Of a stretch of 64,000 bases of DNA, positions 52,916-61,260 are shown in pieces. Position 1 is the stretch's first letter, and each line of letters starts with the position of its first letter. Source of the DNA: FW021-bin31 sp964647485 (GTDB lineage Bacteria > Bacteroidota > Bacteroidia > Chitinophagales > Chitinophagaceae); NCBI GenBank assembly GCA_964647485.1, contig CAZYHV010000017.1:1-64000 (forward strand). Direction: 5' to 3'. The notes under the pieces were generated by a model. The model was given only the letters and a program-made list of their open reading frames with translations. It searched no databases and was not told where the DNA came from. The translations under genes were made by a program, and so were the position numbers.

Positions 52916-53443
52916 TTATTGTTCTCTTTCTTGTAAGGTTTTAAGAATTCCGGCCAGGTTATTTCCACCAGACTGCAAGGAACTTACCACATTCTTAGCA
53001 GGCGACTGTAACAGGGTAATAATTTCTCCTATTAATTCCTGACGAGATTTCATCTTCTTCAATACAGCCAATTGCTCATCACCAACATAAACATCCTGAT
53101 CAATCAGCGCTGCTTTCAAAACAGGACGTTCAATATCTTGCTTTTTACGAAAATCACTTAAGATAACAGCCGGTGCCTTCAAATCTTCAGAAAAGAAAAT
53201 GGCGGTTTGTCCTTTCAAAACATTCACAATATCATCAGAAGCCTTATTAACATCATCTAAGGCTCTTTTTATCATGGTATTTTTAGCCACTTTCATTTCT
53301 ACCTCTTTTTCAAAGCATACACGGCGTAATTGGTTCACCTGAGCTACGGATAAGGAAGAAGAATCCGTTATATAAAAATGGTCGTATTGAGAGAACTTCT
53401 CTTTTAAAAGTTCTATATTTTCAGTTTTTTGCGTCTTAGTCAT
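52916..53443 (-). CDS. rplJ: 50S ribosomal protein uL10
   Basis: This 175-residue stalk base protein carries bL12 dimers on its C-terminal helix. Typical segments are ITDSSSLSVAQVNQLRR and AKNTMIKRAL. It lies 7 bases after rplA. In many bacteria L10-L12 regulates its own leader; no clear leader fold is visible here because the rplA gap is too short. Confidence 0.98.
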   Translation of the reverse strand: MTKTQKTENIELLKEKFSQYDHFYITDSSSLSVAQVNQLRRVCFEKEVEMKVAKNTMIKRALDDVNKASDDIVNVLKGQTAIFFSEDLKAPAVILSDFRKKQDIERPVLKAALIDQDVYVGDEQLAVLKKMKSRQELIGEIITLLQSPAKNVVSSLQSGGNNLAGILKTLQEREQ

Positions 53444-53450
53444 CTCAAAA

Positions 53451-54143
53451 TCAGTTTACAGAATTAGTATCTATATTTATTCCCGGACTCATCGTAGAAG
53501 CCATAAAAATGCTTTTAAGATAAATACCTTTAGCAGTAGCAGGCTTTAATTTAATAATGGTCTGGATGAGTTCATTCGCATTCTCTTTTAATTTGTCTTC
53601 AGAGAACGACACTCTTCCTACAGAAGCATGTACGATACCGGCCTTATCCACCTTAAAGGAAATCTTTCCTCCTTTTACATCATTCACTGCTTTGGAAATG
53701 TCCATTGTAACAGTGCCTGTTTTAGGGTTAGGCATCAAATTTCTAGGACCTAAAATCTTACCAAGACGACCTATCTTAGGCATCACAGATGGGGTTGCTA
53801 CCACTACGTCAATATCTGTCCATCCGCCTTGAATTTTTTCAACATATTCGTCCAATCCTACATAATCAGCTCCGGCTTCTTTTGCCTCTTCCTCTTTATC
53901 GGGCGTACATAAAACTAACACCCGTTTTGTTTTTCCCGTTCCATGTGGAAGCGTTACAGAACCTCGAACATTTTGATCTGCTTTACGAGGATCTACTCCC
54001 AACCGTATATGCAAATCAACGCCACTATCAAATGAGGTACAATTAATTTTATTTATTAAAGCAGCTGCTTCCGACAAACTATAATTCTTCTCTTTGTCGA
54101 TCAGTTCCTCAGCCGCTTTTCTCTTTTTTGATATTTTTGCCAT
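53451..54143 (-). CDS. rplA: 50S ribosomal protein uL1
   Basis: This 230-residue protein of the L1 stalk has the signature segments VRGSVTLPHGTGKTKRVLVL and LGKILGPRNLMPNPKTGTVT. It is in the standard place between rplK and rplJ, 57 bases after rplK. Confidence 0.98.
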   Translation of the reverse strand: MAKISKKRKAAEELIDKEKNYSLSEAAALINKINCTSFDSGVDLHIRLGVDPRKADQNVRGSVTLPHGTGKTKRVLVLCTPDKEEEAKEAGADYVGLDEYVEKIQGGWTDIDVVVATPSVMPKIGRLGKILGPRNLMPNPKTGTVTMDISKAVNDVKGGKISFKVDKAGIVHASVGRVSFSEDKLKENANELIQTIIKLKPATAKGIYLKSIFMASTMSPGINIDTNSVN

Positions 54144-54200
54144 TTCTTTTCCAGCTTTTTAACCTGTATAACTATAAACTATACAGATAAATCATATAAT

Positions 54201-54644
54201 TTATTTTTCCCAAGGTGCTTTTCCCTTTACTGTAATTCCCATACTTCTTGCTGTTCCTGCAACCATTCTCATTGCACTCTCCACAGTAAAAGCATTTAAA
54301 TCGGCCATTTTATCTTTAGCAATAGCTTCTACCTGTTCCCAGGTCACTTTTGCTACCTTGTTCCGATTCGGTTCTTTGGATCCTGATTTAATTTTTGCTG
54401 ATTCCAAAAGCTGTACAGCTGCCGGAGGGGTTTTAATGACAAACGTAAAAGATTTGTCGGAAAAGACCGTTAATTCAACGGGTAAAACCTTGCCCTTATT
54501 ATCTTGCGTACGGGCATTAAACTGCTTACAAAAGTCCATAATATTGACGCCTTTCGCACCAAGAGCCGGACCTATAGGAGGTGCTGGGTTTGCTTGACCA
54601 CCTCTAACCTGCAGTTTTACATAACCTGAAATTTGTTTTGACAT
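54201..54644 (-). CDS. rplK: 50S ribosomal protein uL11
   Basis: This 147-residue protein has GGQANPAPPIGPALGAKGVN and the C-terminal GTARSMGI element that binds 23S RNA at the GTPase centre. A promoter box precedes it, so the rplK-rplL genes can be transcribed apart from tuf-secE-nusG. Confidence 0.98.
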   Translation of the reverse strand: MSKQISGYVKLQVRGGQANPAPPIGPALGAKGVNIMDFCKQFNARTQDNKGKVLPVELTVFSDKSFTFVIKTPPAAVQLLESAKIKSGSKEPNRNKVAKVTWEQVEAIAKDKMADLNAFTVESAMRMVAGTARSMGITVKGKAPWEK

Positions 54645-54720
54645 GTTTGCTTGATATTTATTTGGTACAACATTCGCAACCGCGAACTCCCAAAGTTAAA
54701 AGCTTTATTTAAAAGATTTG

Positions 54721-54728
54721 CAAAGGTA
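54721..54728 (-). promoter_or_regulatory. Promoter -7 box of the rplK operon
   Basis: The minus strand reads TACCTTTG, 76 bases before the rplK start and just after the nusG stop. Confidence 0.65.
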
Positions 54729-54754
54729 CGAATTATATTTTAATAATAAAATAT

Positions 54755-55330
54755 CTAAGAAATTCGTTCGACCTGCATATAATTCAATTCTACCGGAGTA
54801 GCGCGACCAAAAATCTTCACGGTAACCTTTAATTTTTTCTTTTCATCATTCACTTCATCAATCACTCCATTAAAATCATTAAATGGTCCATCCGTAATCT
54901 TTACTGACTCTCCAACAATAAATGGATCGCTGAAGGCAATACCCTGATCAGCCATTTCATCAGCCTTCCCTAACATTTTATTGACTTCAGCTTCTCTCAA
55001 AGCGATGGGATGTTCTTTTCCCAGAAAATGGATAATATTTGTGGTTCCATTAATAAAAGCGATCATTTCACCGGTCAATTGGTCTTCGTATGCCTCTAAC
55101 ATGATATATCCCGGATAATAATTGCGTTCCCGGACAACCTTTTTCCCCTTTTGAACCTTATAGACTTTCTCCATTGGCACGAACACCTGTTTAATGGCAT
55201 CTTCCCATCCTGCATATTTTATTTCTGAATCGAGAAATTCCTTTACTTTTTTTTCTTTTCCACTAATCACCCTTAGAACATACCATTTTGTTCCTTCTTC
55301 CCGACCTTCTTTAATTCCTTCAGCAGCCAT
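54755..55330 (-). CDS. nusG: Transcription termination/antitermination factor NusG
   Basis: The 191-residue protein has an NGN domain (WYVLRVISGKEKKVKEFLDS, YYPGYIMLEAY) and a C-terminal KOW domain (VGESVKITDGPFNDFNGVID). It binds RNA polymerase and Rho or ribosomal S10. Its ATG overlaps the secE TAA by one base, so translation is coupled. Confidence 0.97.
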   Translation of the reverse strand: MAAEGIKEGREEGTKWYVLRVISGKEKKVKEFLDSEIKYAGWEDAIKQVFVPMEKVYKVQKGKKVVRERNYYPGYIMLEAYEDQLTGEMIAFINGTTNIIHFLGKEHPIALREAEVNKMLGKADEMADQGIAFSDPFIVGESVKITDGPFNDFNGVIDEVNDEKKKLKVTVKIFGRATPVELNYMQVERIS

Positions 55331-55524
55331 TATCTAAATAGTTTATAGAAATTTTGTAGTACATTGCTGGACACAATATCCATTCCCCATACCAAAAGTG
55401 TAATAATTATAATACCAATAAGAACTACCGATGTAGACGATTGTAATTCATCCCAGGTAGGCCAAGAAACCTTATGCAGCAGTTCATGGTAAGACTCTTG
55501 GATATATTGTTTAATTTTCTTCAT
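55330..55524 (-). CDS. secE: Preprotein translocase subunit SecE
   Basis: This 64-residue protein has one amphipathic helix (YIQESYHELLHKVSWPTWDE) and one membrane span (STSVVLIGIIIITLLVWGM), the minimal SecE form. It lies between tRNA-Trp and nusG as in most bacteria. Confidence 0.95.
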   Translation of the reverse strand: MKKIKQYIQESYHELLHKVSWPTWDELQSSTSVVLIGIIIITLLVWGMDIVSSNVLQNFYKLFR

Positions 55525-55576
55525 CTACAATGATTAACTTTTACCTTTCAATAGAACCTTAATCATAAGGTATAAG

Positions 55577-55649
55577 CACGGATGGAGGGAGTCGAACCCC
55601 CAACCCTCGGTTTTGGAGACCGGTACTCTACCAGTTGAGCTACACCCGT
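55577..55649 (-). tRNA. tRNA-Trp (CCA)
   Basis: Cloverleaf with acceptor ACGGGTG/CATCCGT, anticodon loop CTCCAAA and T-loop GTTCGACTC; discriminator G. It lies between tuf and secE. Confidence 0.96.
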
Positions 55650-55682
55650 GTATTTATGAGCTTAAGACGTTATTATTGTTAA

Positions 55683-55724
55683 AGCGAATTACATGGCACA
55701 GTACTCCGATTCATGTAATTCGCT
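55683..55724 (-). terminator. Long perfect stem-loop between tuf and tRNA-Trp
   Basis: AGCGAATTACATG pairs perfectly with CATGTAATTCGCT (13 pairs) around a 16-base loop. The T-run after it on the minus strand is poor (TTTAACAAT), so it may be a processing or partial termination signal. Confidence 0.55.
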
Positions 55725-55760
55725 AAAACTTTTTTTATAAAAGACTCTTTTACTTTTGTC

Positions 55761-56948
55761 TTATTTGATAATCTCAGTAACCTGACCGGCACCTACTGTA
55801 CGACCTCCTTCACGAATAGCGAAGTCAAGACCTTTCTCCATAGCAATAGGAGCAATAAGTTTAACGTTCAAAGTTACATTATCTCCGGGCATCACCATCT
55901 CTACGCCTTCCGGAAGAGAAACTTCTCCGGTTACATCCGTTGTACGGAAATAGAACTGTGGACGGTAATTATTAAAGAATGGGGTATGACGACCACCTTC
56001 ATCTTTATTCAACACATATACCTCACATTTAAATTCGGTATGCGGAGTAATAGATTTAGGTTTACAAATAACCATTCCTCGACGGATTTGTTTCTTTTCG
56101 ATACCGCGAAGTAAAAGACCGGCATTATCACCTGCTTCTCCTCGATCTAATATTTTCTTAAACATTTCCACTCCGGTAATTGTCGAATTTAAAGGTTTTT
56201 CTATCAAACCTACAATTTCAACAGGATCACCCACTTTCACTACTCCACGTTCGATACGTCCGGTAGCTACCGTACCACGACCTGTAATAGAGAATACATC
56301 CTCTACTGACATAAGAAAATCTTTGTCAATGGGACGTTCGGGTAAAGGAATATATTCATCCACAGCTTTCATCAAATCATTAATAGACTGAACAGCTTCG
56401 GCATCTCCTTCTAAGGCTTTAATAGCAGATCCCTGAATAATAGGAGTTTCGTCTCCGTCAAAATGGTTTTCAGACAGCAATTCACGAATTTCCATCTCAA
56501 CCAATTCCAACAATTCAGGATCGTCTACCAAGTCACATTTATTCATGTAAACTACCATACGTGGAACACCAACTTGGTGAGCCAAAAGGATATGCTCACG
56601 AGTCTGAGGCATAGGACCATCTGTAGCAGCAACTACAAGGATAGCACCATCCATCTGAGCCGCACCGGTAATCATGTTTTTTACATAATCCGCGTGACCC
56701 GGACAGTCAACATGCGCATAGTGACGATTCTCTGTCTGATATTCAATGTGTGAAGTATTAATGGTAATACCTCTTTCTTTTTCTTCAGGAGCATCGTCAA
56801 TTGCATCATAATCTTTCTTTTCCCCACCACCGGAGGCTGAAAGGACAGAAGATATAGCTGCTGTCAATGTAGTTTTACCATGATCCACGTGACCGATGGT
56901 ACCAATGTTAACATGGGGTTTATCCCGATTGAAGGTTTCTTTTGCCAT
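55761..56948 (-). CDS. tuf: Elongation factor Tu
   Basis: This 395-residue GTPase delivers aminoacyl-tRNA to the ribosome. G1 GHVDHGKT (19-26), G3 DCPGHADY, G4 NKCD and a normal C-terminal domain 3 are present. It lies inside a tRNA-tuf-tRNA transcription unit. Confidence 0.99.
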   Translation of the reverse strand: MAKETFNRDKPHVNIGTIGHVDHGKTTLTAAISSVLSASGGGEKKDYDAIDDAPEEKERGITINTSHIEYQTENRHYAHVDCPGHADYVKNMITGAAQMDGAILVVAATDGPMPQTREHILLAHQVGVPRMVVYMNKCDLVDDPELLELVEMEIRELLSENHFDGDETPIIQGSAIKALEGDAEAVQSINDLMKAVDEYIPLPERPIDKDFLMSVEDVFSITGRGTVATGRIERGVVKVGDPVEIVGLIEKPLNSTITGVEMFKKILDRGEAGDNAGLLLRGIEKKQIRRGMVICKPKSITPHTEFKCEVYVLNKDEGGRHTPFFNNYRPQFYFRTTDVTGEVSLPEGVEMVMPGDNVTLNVKLIAPIAMEKGLDFAIREGGRTVGAGQVTEIIK

Positions 56949-57049
56949 CGTTATTTGTTTTTAGTTTTTACAATTTTAGTTTTCAAAAAATCTAACTACA
57001 GTTTATTTTGAGTTTGACCTGCTCAGTGGCAGGATGACTTTATCCTTCG

Positions 57050-57121
<72 letters not shown>

Positions 57122-57179
57122 TTTTCTCCTCAGAGCGGGTTCCTCAACTTTCCTATTTCTACTCGCTCCTTTTTCAAAG

Positions 57180-57252
57180 AGCGGGAGACGAGGTTCGAAC
57201 TCGCGACCTACAGCTTGGAAGGCTGTCGCTCTACCAACTGAGCTACTTCCGC
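57180..57252 (-). tRNA. tRNA-Gly (TCC)
   Basis: Acceptor GCGGAAG/CTCCCGC with one A-C mismatch at the fifth pair, anticodon stem ACAGC/GCTGT with loop CTTCCAA (anticodon TCC), T-loop GTTCGAACC. Confidence 0.95.
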
Positions 57253-57425
57253 TTAATTATTTATTTCCTATTTTAAAGAACTTTTTATTCTTCGAAAGAA
57301 ATACCTTTTTTCTTTCAGAGATAATCTTATTCCATTTCTTTTAATCAGTTTTACAAAACCGCTTATCACACTATAAAACCAATCTTCCTACTTGCCCTCC
57401 ACTATGCTAGTTTTAGCGGAGACAG

Positions 57426-57508
<83 letters not shown>

Positions 57509-57549
57509 AATTTGATCTTTATAAAGAACGTTTTCTACTCCTTTTACAG

Positions 57550-57622
57550 AGCCAGCAAACGGACTCGAACCGCCGACCGACTGATTACAAATCAGTTGCT
57601 CTACCAACTGAGCTATGCTGGC
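57550..57622 (-). tRNA. tRNA-Thr (TGT)
   Basis: Acceptor GCCAGCA/TGCTGGC, anticodon loop TTTGTAA (anticodon TGT), T-loop GTTCGAGTC. It is the first gene of the tRNA-tuf unit. Confidence 0.95.
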
Positions 57623-57641
57623 CTCTCCAATCTCTGAAAAT

Positions 57642-57680
57642 CCCATTTTTTAAGCGTAATACTCCCACCTAAAAAATGGG
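57642..57680 (-). promoter_or_regulatory. Stem-loop at the 5' end of the tRNA-tuf transcript
   Basis: CCCATTTTTTA pairs perfectly with TAAAAAATGGG (11 pairs). It begins about where transcription from the box at 57685 should start. Confidence 0.6.
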
Positions 57681-57684
57681 TTGG

Positions 57685-57716
57685 CAAAGGTAGTAAACTA
57701 GAATTATTTTTCAAAA
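57685..57716 (-). promoter_or_regulatory. Promoter of the tRNA-tuf operon
   Basis: The minus strand reads TTTTG (57716-57712), 19 bases, then TACCTTTG (57692-57685). This is the textbook spacing of Bacteroidota -33 and -7 boxes. Confidence 0.8.
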
Positions 57717-57776
57717 TAAAAATTAAAAGTCCTTCCATTTTTTTTACAATAAGAATTCCTGCTCTCTTTTAAGCAG

Positions 57777-58079
57777 TTATTTTTGCAATACTTTAGACTT
57801 ATGACGTTTGATTTGTTTTACGACAGCATTAAAAGCAGCATCAAAAGATTCTTCAAAAGACTTTGACTCATGTTTCCCAAAAAACACCTGCTGAGGAACC
57901 GCTACTTTTATCTCGGCAACCTTATCTTTGATCTGATGTCCGACATTATCTAATTTTAAAAAGACTTCTACATTTGTAATTTGATCATGAAAAGTAGAAA
58001 TTTTCTCTAATCGTTTATCTACATGATTTATCAAATTAACATCCGCATCAAAATGAACAGTTTTAATCTGCTTATTCAT
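57777..58079 (-). CDS. hpf: Ribosome hibernation-promoting factor, short form
   Basis: This 100-residue protein of the RaiA/HPF fold has VHFDADVNLINHVDKRLEKI, then VFLKLDNVG and SKSFEESFDAAFNAVVKQIK. It binds the 30S decoding region in resting cells. It follows xerC and precedes the tRNA-tuf cluster, a conserved Bacteroidota order. Confidence 0.93.
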   Translation of the reverse strand: MNKQIKTVHFDADVNLINHVDKRLEKISTFHDQITNVEVFLKLDNVGHQIKDKVAEIKVAVPQQVFFGKHESKSFEESFDAAFNAVVKQIKRHKSKVLQK

Positions 58080-58244
58080 AGTTCAAAGATTTTAAAGTTA
58101 AAAAATACCTCCTTTTAGAAAAAGAAGGCGATAATCAAAAGTTTAAAAATGTAAAAGCTATTTCATCCTACTAAGTTACCTATTTTTTATAAGACTTCCT
58201 ACGCTTAGTATAAAAAATAAAGTTAAAACAAGAGTAAATTTCTT

Positions 58245-59153
58245 CTATTCCTTTCCTGACTTAGGATGGGCTTGTTGATACACTTTTTTCAATTCTTCAA
58301 TTCCATTATGTGTATAAATTTGGGTAGCGGCTAGACTGGAATGACCCAGTAATTCTTTTACCGCATTGAGGTCGGCTCCATTATTCATCAGCAGGGTGGC
58401 AAAAGTATGCCTAAGCGTATGAGGGCTTTTCTTGTCTTCCGAACTAATCAGAGAAAGCCATTTTTTTACTACTCGATAAACATACTTCTCATACAATTTC
58501 TGACCTTTGGGTGTGACTAAAAGTACGGTTTGATTACAATTTGATATTTCTTCTTTTTTCAATTGATAATCCTGAATTTCTCGAAGCAGATGTTGGCTGA
58601 TAGGCAGCACTCTTTCTTTATTTCCCTTTCCCAATACTTTTAATTGTGAAGCACTAACATCCACATCCTGTGTCTTCAAATGAATCAATTCCGATCGTCT
58701 CATTCCGGTTTCATAAAAAAGGGTCAAGATGAGTTTTTCGGTCTGTCCTTTAAAATCTTCAGGAAAGTCCAATTGATGAAACAATCGATCCATTGCGGCC
58801 CGATCATAATAAACCGGCAGTCTTTTATTTACCTTTAAACTTTGGATAGATCCGGCAGGATTATTGGTAATTGTCCCGGATTGCCGGAGGTATTTAAACC
58901 AGGATTTTAAAGTAGATAATTTACGATTAACCGAGCGGGGAGATTGCCCATTATTTATCAAATGAGCCAACCAGGATCGAATCATAGGAGCCGTAATCCT
59001 GTCCACGGTATTTGTATCATAGGTTCGAAAAAGAAATTGACAGAAAGTCTCTAAATCTTTTTCATAAGAAAGAACAGTATGAAAAGAATATCGCTTTTCA
59101 TACTGCAAATAATGAATAAATTGTTGGTATATCTTTGAATAGGACTCCACCAT
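58245..59153 (-). CDS. xerC: Tyrosine recombinase XerC/XerD type
   Basis: This 302-residue protein has an N-terminal SAM-like domain and a catalytic domain with Arg in TGMRRSELIHL, Lys in GKGNKERVLP, His-x-x-Arg in HTLRHTFATLL, His in LGHSSLAATQ and Tyr in IYTHNG. It resolves chromosome dimers at dif with its partner. Position between rpsU and hpf marks it as the housekeeping copy. XerC and XerD cannot be told apart safely by eye. Confidence 0.93.
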   Translation of the reverse strand: MVESYSKIYQQFIHYLQYEKRYSFHTVLSYEKDLETFCQFLFRTYDTNTVDRITAPMIRSWLAHLINNGQSPRSVNRKLSTLKSWFKYLRQSGTITNNPAGSIQSLKVNKRLPVYYDRAAMDRLFHQLDFPEDFKGQTEKLILTLFYETGMRRSELIHLKTQDVDVSASQLKVLGKGNKERVLPISQHLLREIQDYQLKKEEISNCNQTVLLVTPKGQKLYEKYVYRVVKKWLSLISSEDKKSPHTLRHTFATLLMNNGADLNAVKELLGHSSLAATQIYTHNGIEELKKVYQQAHPKSGKE

Positions 59154-59210
59154 ACTATCTTATTTAACAAGATAAAAGTACGGATTTTATCCAAGATAGG
59201 GTGTCAATCT

Positions 59211-59408
59211 CTATTTTTGGATTTGACCATTAGCAATTTTCTGACGATAAATTGCCTTCAATACCTCATGACGACGTTTTACAGAAGGTTTCGTATAAGC
59301 CTGTCTGTTGCGCAATTGTGTAAGCACTTTCGCCCTCTCAAATTTACGTTTATATTTTTTCAGTGCTTTATCTATATTATCACTATCTTTAGAATCTACG
59401 ATAAGCAT
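59211..59408 (-). CDS. rpsU: 30S ribosomal protein bS21
   Basis: This 65-residue basic protein starts at the ATG at 59408 (MLIVDSKDSDNIDKALKKYK). The open frame runs 35 codons further upstream, but that part has no S21 similarity and crosses the promoter box at 59437. The core reads KRKFERAKVLTQLRNRQAY. bS21 sits near the anti-Shine-Dalgarno end of 16S RNA; Bacteroidota versions are linked to their weak use of Shine-Dalgarno sites. Confidence 0.97.
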   Translation of the reverse strand: MLIVDSKDSDNIDKALKKYKRKFERAKVLTQLRNRQAYTKPSVKRRHEVLKAIYRQKIANGQIQK

Positions 59409-59436
59409 AATTTCTTCTTTTATTTTTTTGAAAGGG

Positions 59437-59444
59437 CAAAGGTA
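59437..59444 (-). promoter_or_regulatory. Promoter -7 box of rpsU
   Basis: The minus strand reads TACCTTTG, 28 bases before the rpsU ATG. Confidence 0.7.
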
Positions 59445-59565
59445 TAATAATTTTCTCTTTATAAAAACACTCTTTTCTTTTTTTTCAAAGTTCTTTATGA
59501 TCCTAATCATCATCCAATCCCTACCCCACCTTATTCAGGCTTTCTGTATCAGTCGTTTGGGGATT

Positions 59566-60471
59566 TTATTTTTCAAGCGACCCTAAATCAGGTTGTCCGG
59601 CATTGATCCATGCGGTGTACCACAAAGAAGCCACTCCATGTATAGCTCGATTCATCCTCCTATTGACCATGCCATGGAGCGCCTGACGATAGGCTCCGGC
59701 AAATCCTACAGAAAATTTCCGAACCACACGCCCATTTCTCCTCATAAACGCATGAGTATTTCCGGAAGAATAATGATTCAATAACTCTTTTTCTACGCTT
59801 AAAACAGTATCTGCTGCTTTTGAAGATTCCAACACAAGGTTCCAAATATAACTACCGGGATGTTTAATATATTCTGCTTTCCCGGTCCAAAAACTAAAAG
59901 CCGTATCTGCAAATAATTCCGGTATCTCAGATTCCCACAAGGCATGAATTCCCTTTTGTCCTGTTTTCTGACCATCATAATTAGAGGAAGCATGTAGAGG
60001 AACACAAGCATCAGCAACATAATGTCCCAGATAAGTACTCCATTTCAGAATTTCATGTGTATCCTTGTTTTCAAAAGCCCGTTGTAACCGATAAAAAACT
60101 TTCAACGTATACCACGGAACGGTTCCATACTCCTGAAGTGTATCTATAGAATACTTTTTTACTGCCGCTTTCCACTTCCTGGGTAAATGTTTATAGGGAA
60201 AAAGACCATAATGATCTATATCAATAAAATGATGAGGAGCTTCTGTTTTTACGGCATACCTTCTTCTATCCGGATCGGGAGCGTGATTGGTAATATAATG
60301 TAGATTTGGTTTATACCATATCATCATTTGCAGAGGCAAAGAAAATACCGCCAAGTGATTAATCTTTTTATGTGCAAAAAAGCCCCAAGCCTCAGCAGTT
60401 CCCTTGGAGAGTCCTACCAATAAAAATATCAACCCTAAAAGACCTATGCTTTTTTTAAACTTCCGCTTCAT
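59566..60471 (-). CDS. Exported zinc-dependent phospholipase C-like protein
   Basis: The protein has 301 residues from the ATG at 60471 (MKRKFKKSIGLLGLIFLL). The open frame is longer upstream, but that part would overlap the preceding gene. A signal peptide ends at TAEA, and the mature protein would begin WGFFAHKKINH, where Trp29 and His34 suit the N-terminal Trp and His zinc ligands of the phospholipase C/P1 nuclease fold. Further ligand candidates are HHFIDIDHYG, YLGHYVADACVPLHAS and ALWESEIPE. The substrate is unknown. It follows DUF502 by 10 bases. Confidence 0.85.
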   Translation of the reverse strand: MKRKFKKSIGLLGLIFLLVGLSKGTAEAWGFFAHKKINHLAVFSLPLQMMIWYKPNLHYITNHAPDPDRRRYAVKTEAPHHFIDIDHYGLFPYKHLPRKWKAAVKKYSIDTLQEYGTVPWYTLKVFYRLQRAFENKDTHEILKWSTYLGHYVADACVPLHASSNYDGQKTGQKGIHALWESEIPELFADTAFSFWTGKAEYIKHPGSYIWNLVLESSKAADTVLSVEKELLNHYSSGNTHAFMRRNGRVVRKFSVGFAGAYRQALHGMVNRRMNRAIHGVASLWYTAWINAGQPDLGSLEK

Positions 60472-60481
60472 TCTTTTCCCG

Positions 60482-61138
60482 TTAGAGATCCATGGTTTCC
60501 GGCTCCTCATTGCTTTCTTCCCCATCTTCTGCCCCAATAATCGGCTCTCGTCCTCCGGTAATTCCACCGGAAGCAGCAAATTTCATGGCATCACCGGCAG
60601 AGATATGATCCAAAGGTCGAATTCTTGATTTTTTGACCAAATAAGCTTTCCCCGCTATCGACAATGCCATGGGAACATAAACAGCCACTACATCTTCTAA
60701 CCCGAAATCATCGGCATTATCTTTCGTAATAAAACCAACTTCCCAAACCTCCTCATTATAAATCTGAACCAAAACCGGATGCTCGAATTTTCTCTTTTTC
60801 CCCATCAAACTCTCGAAAACATCCTTAATAGAAGTATACAGATACTTAATTACAGGTGTTTTTTCTAAAAGTCGGTCAAATACATCGAATACTCTACCCA
60901 CCAAAAAGAAAGAGGATAAGTAGCCTACTGCCGTAATTCCCACTAACAAGACAACAACACCCAATCCGGGAATGACATTGGAAAGTCCCAATACATCATC
61001 CAAGGTATCGAACAGCCAGACAATGACATAAAAGGTCAAAAAAATGGGCGCCAAAACCAATACTCCCTGAAAGAAGTGTTGGAGGATCCTTTTAAAAGTC
61101 CATTTCTTTTTTGTGGGTTGTAATTTTTTATAGGACAT
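60482..61138 (-). CDS. DUF502 membrane protein
   Basis: This 218-residue protein has two N-terminal spans (FFQGVLVLAPIFLTFYVIVW and VIPGLGVVVLLVGITAVGYL) followed by a soluble domain (VFESLMGKKRKFEHPVLVQI, then VAVYVPMALSIAGKAYLV). It matches DUF502, widespread in bacteria and in plant chloroplast-related proteins, with no agreed function. It is probably co-transcribed with the phospholipase-like gene. Confidence 0.92.
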   Translation of the reverse strand: MSYKKLQPTKKKWTFKRILQHFFQGVLVLAPIFLTFYVIVWLFDTLDDVLGLSNVIPGLGVVVLLVGITAVGYLSSFFLVGRVFDVFDRLLEKTPVIKYLYTSIKDVFESLMGKKRKFEHPVLVQIYNEEVWEVGFITKDNADDFGLEDVVAVYVPMALSIAGKAYLVKKSRIRPLDHISAGDAMKFAASGGITGGREPIIGAEDGEESNEEPETMDL

Positions 61139-61203
61139 GTTTCATAATATTTCTTTTAGCCATTTTTTCTTTTACAAGATATCAAAATTATTTTACTCCT
61201 TCA

Positions 61204-61236
61204 TAAAAAAAGGCTGTTCAATACCAGAACAGCCTT
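61204..61236 (-). terminator. Rho-independent terminator of lysS
   Basis: On the minus strand AAGGCTGTTC pairs with GAACAGCCTT (ten pairs, 7-base loop) and is followed by seven Ts, 25 bases after the lysS stop. Confidence 0.92.
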
Positions 61237-61260
61237 CCCTCAATGATGTTGTTCCGGAAT

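Noticed and set aside
59409..59513. N-terminal 35-codon extension of rpsU
   Set aside because: It lies across the TACCTTTG promoter box and has no S21 similarity.
60472..60579. N-terminal extension of the phospholipase C-like gene
   Set aside because: It would overlap the DUF502 gene and put a charged stretch before a good signal peptide.
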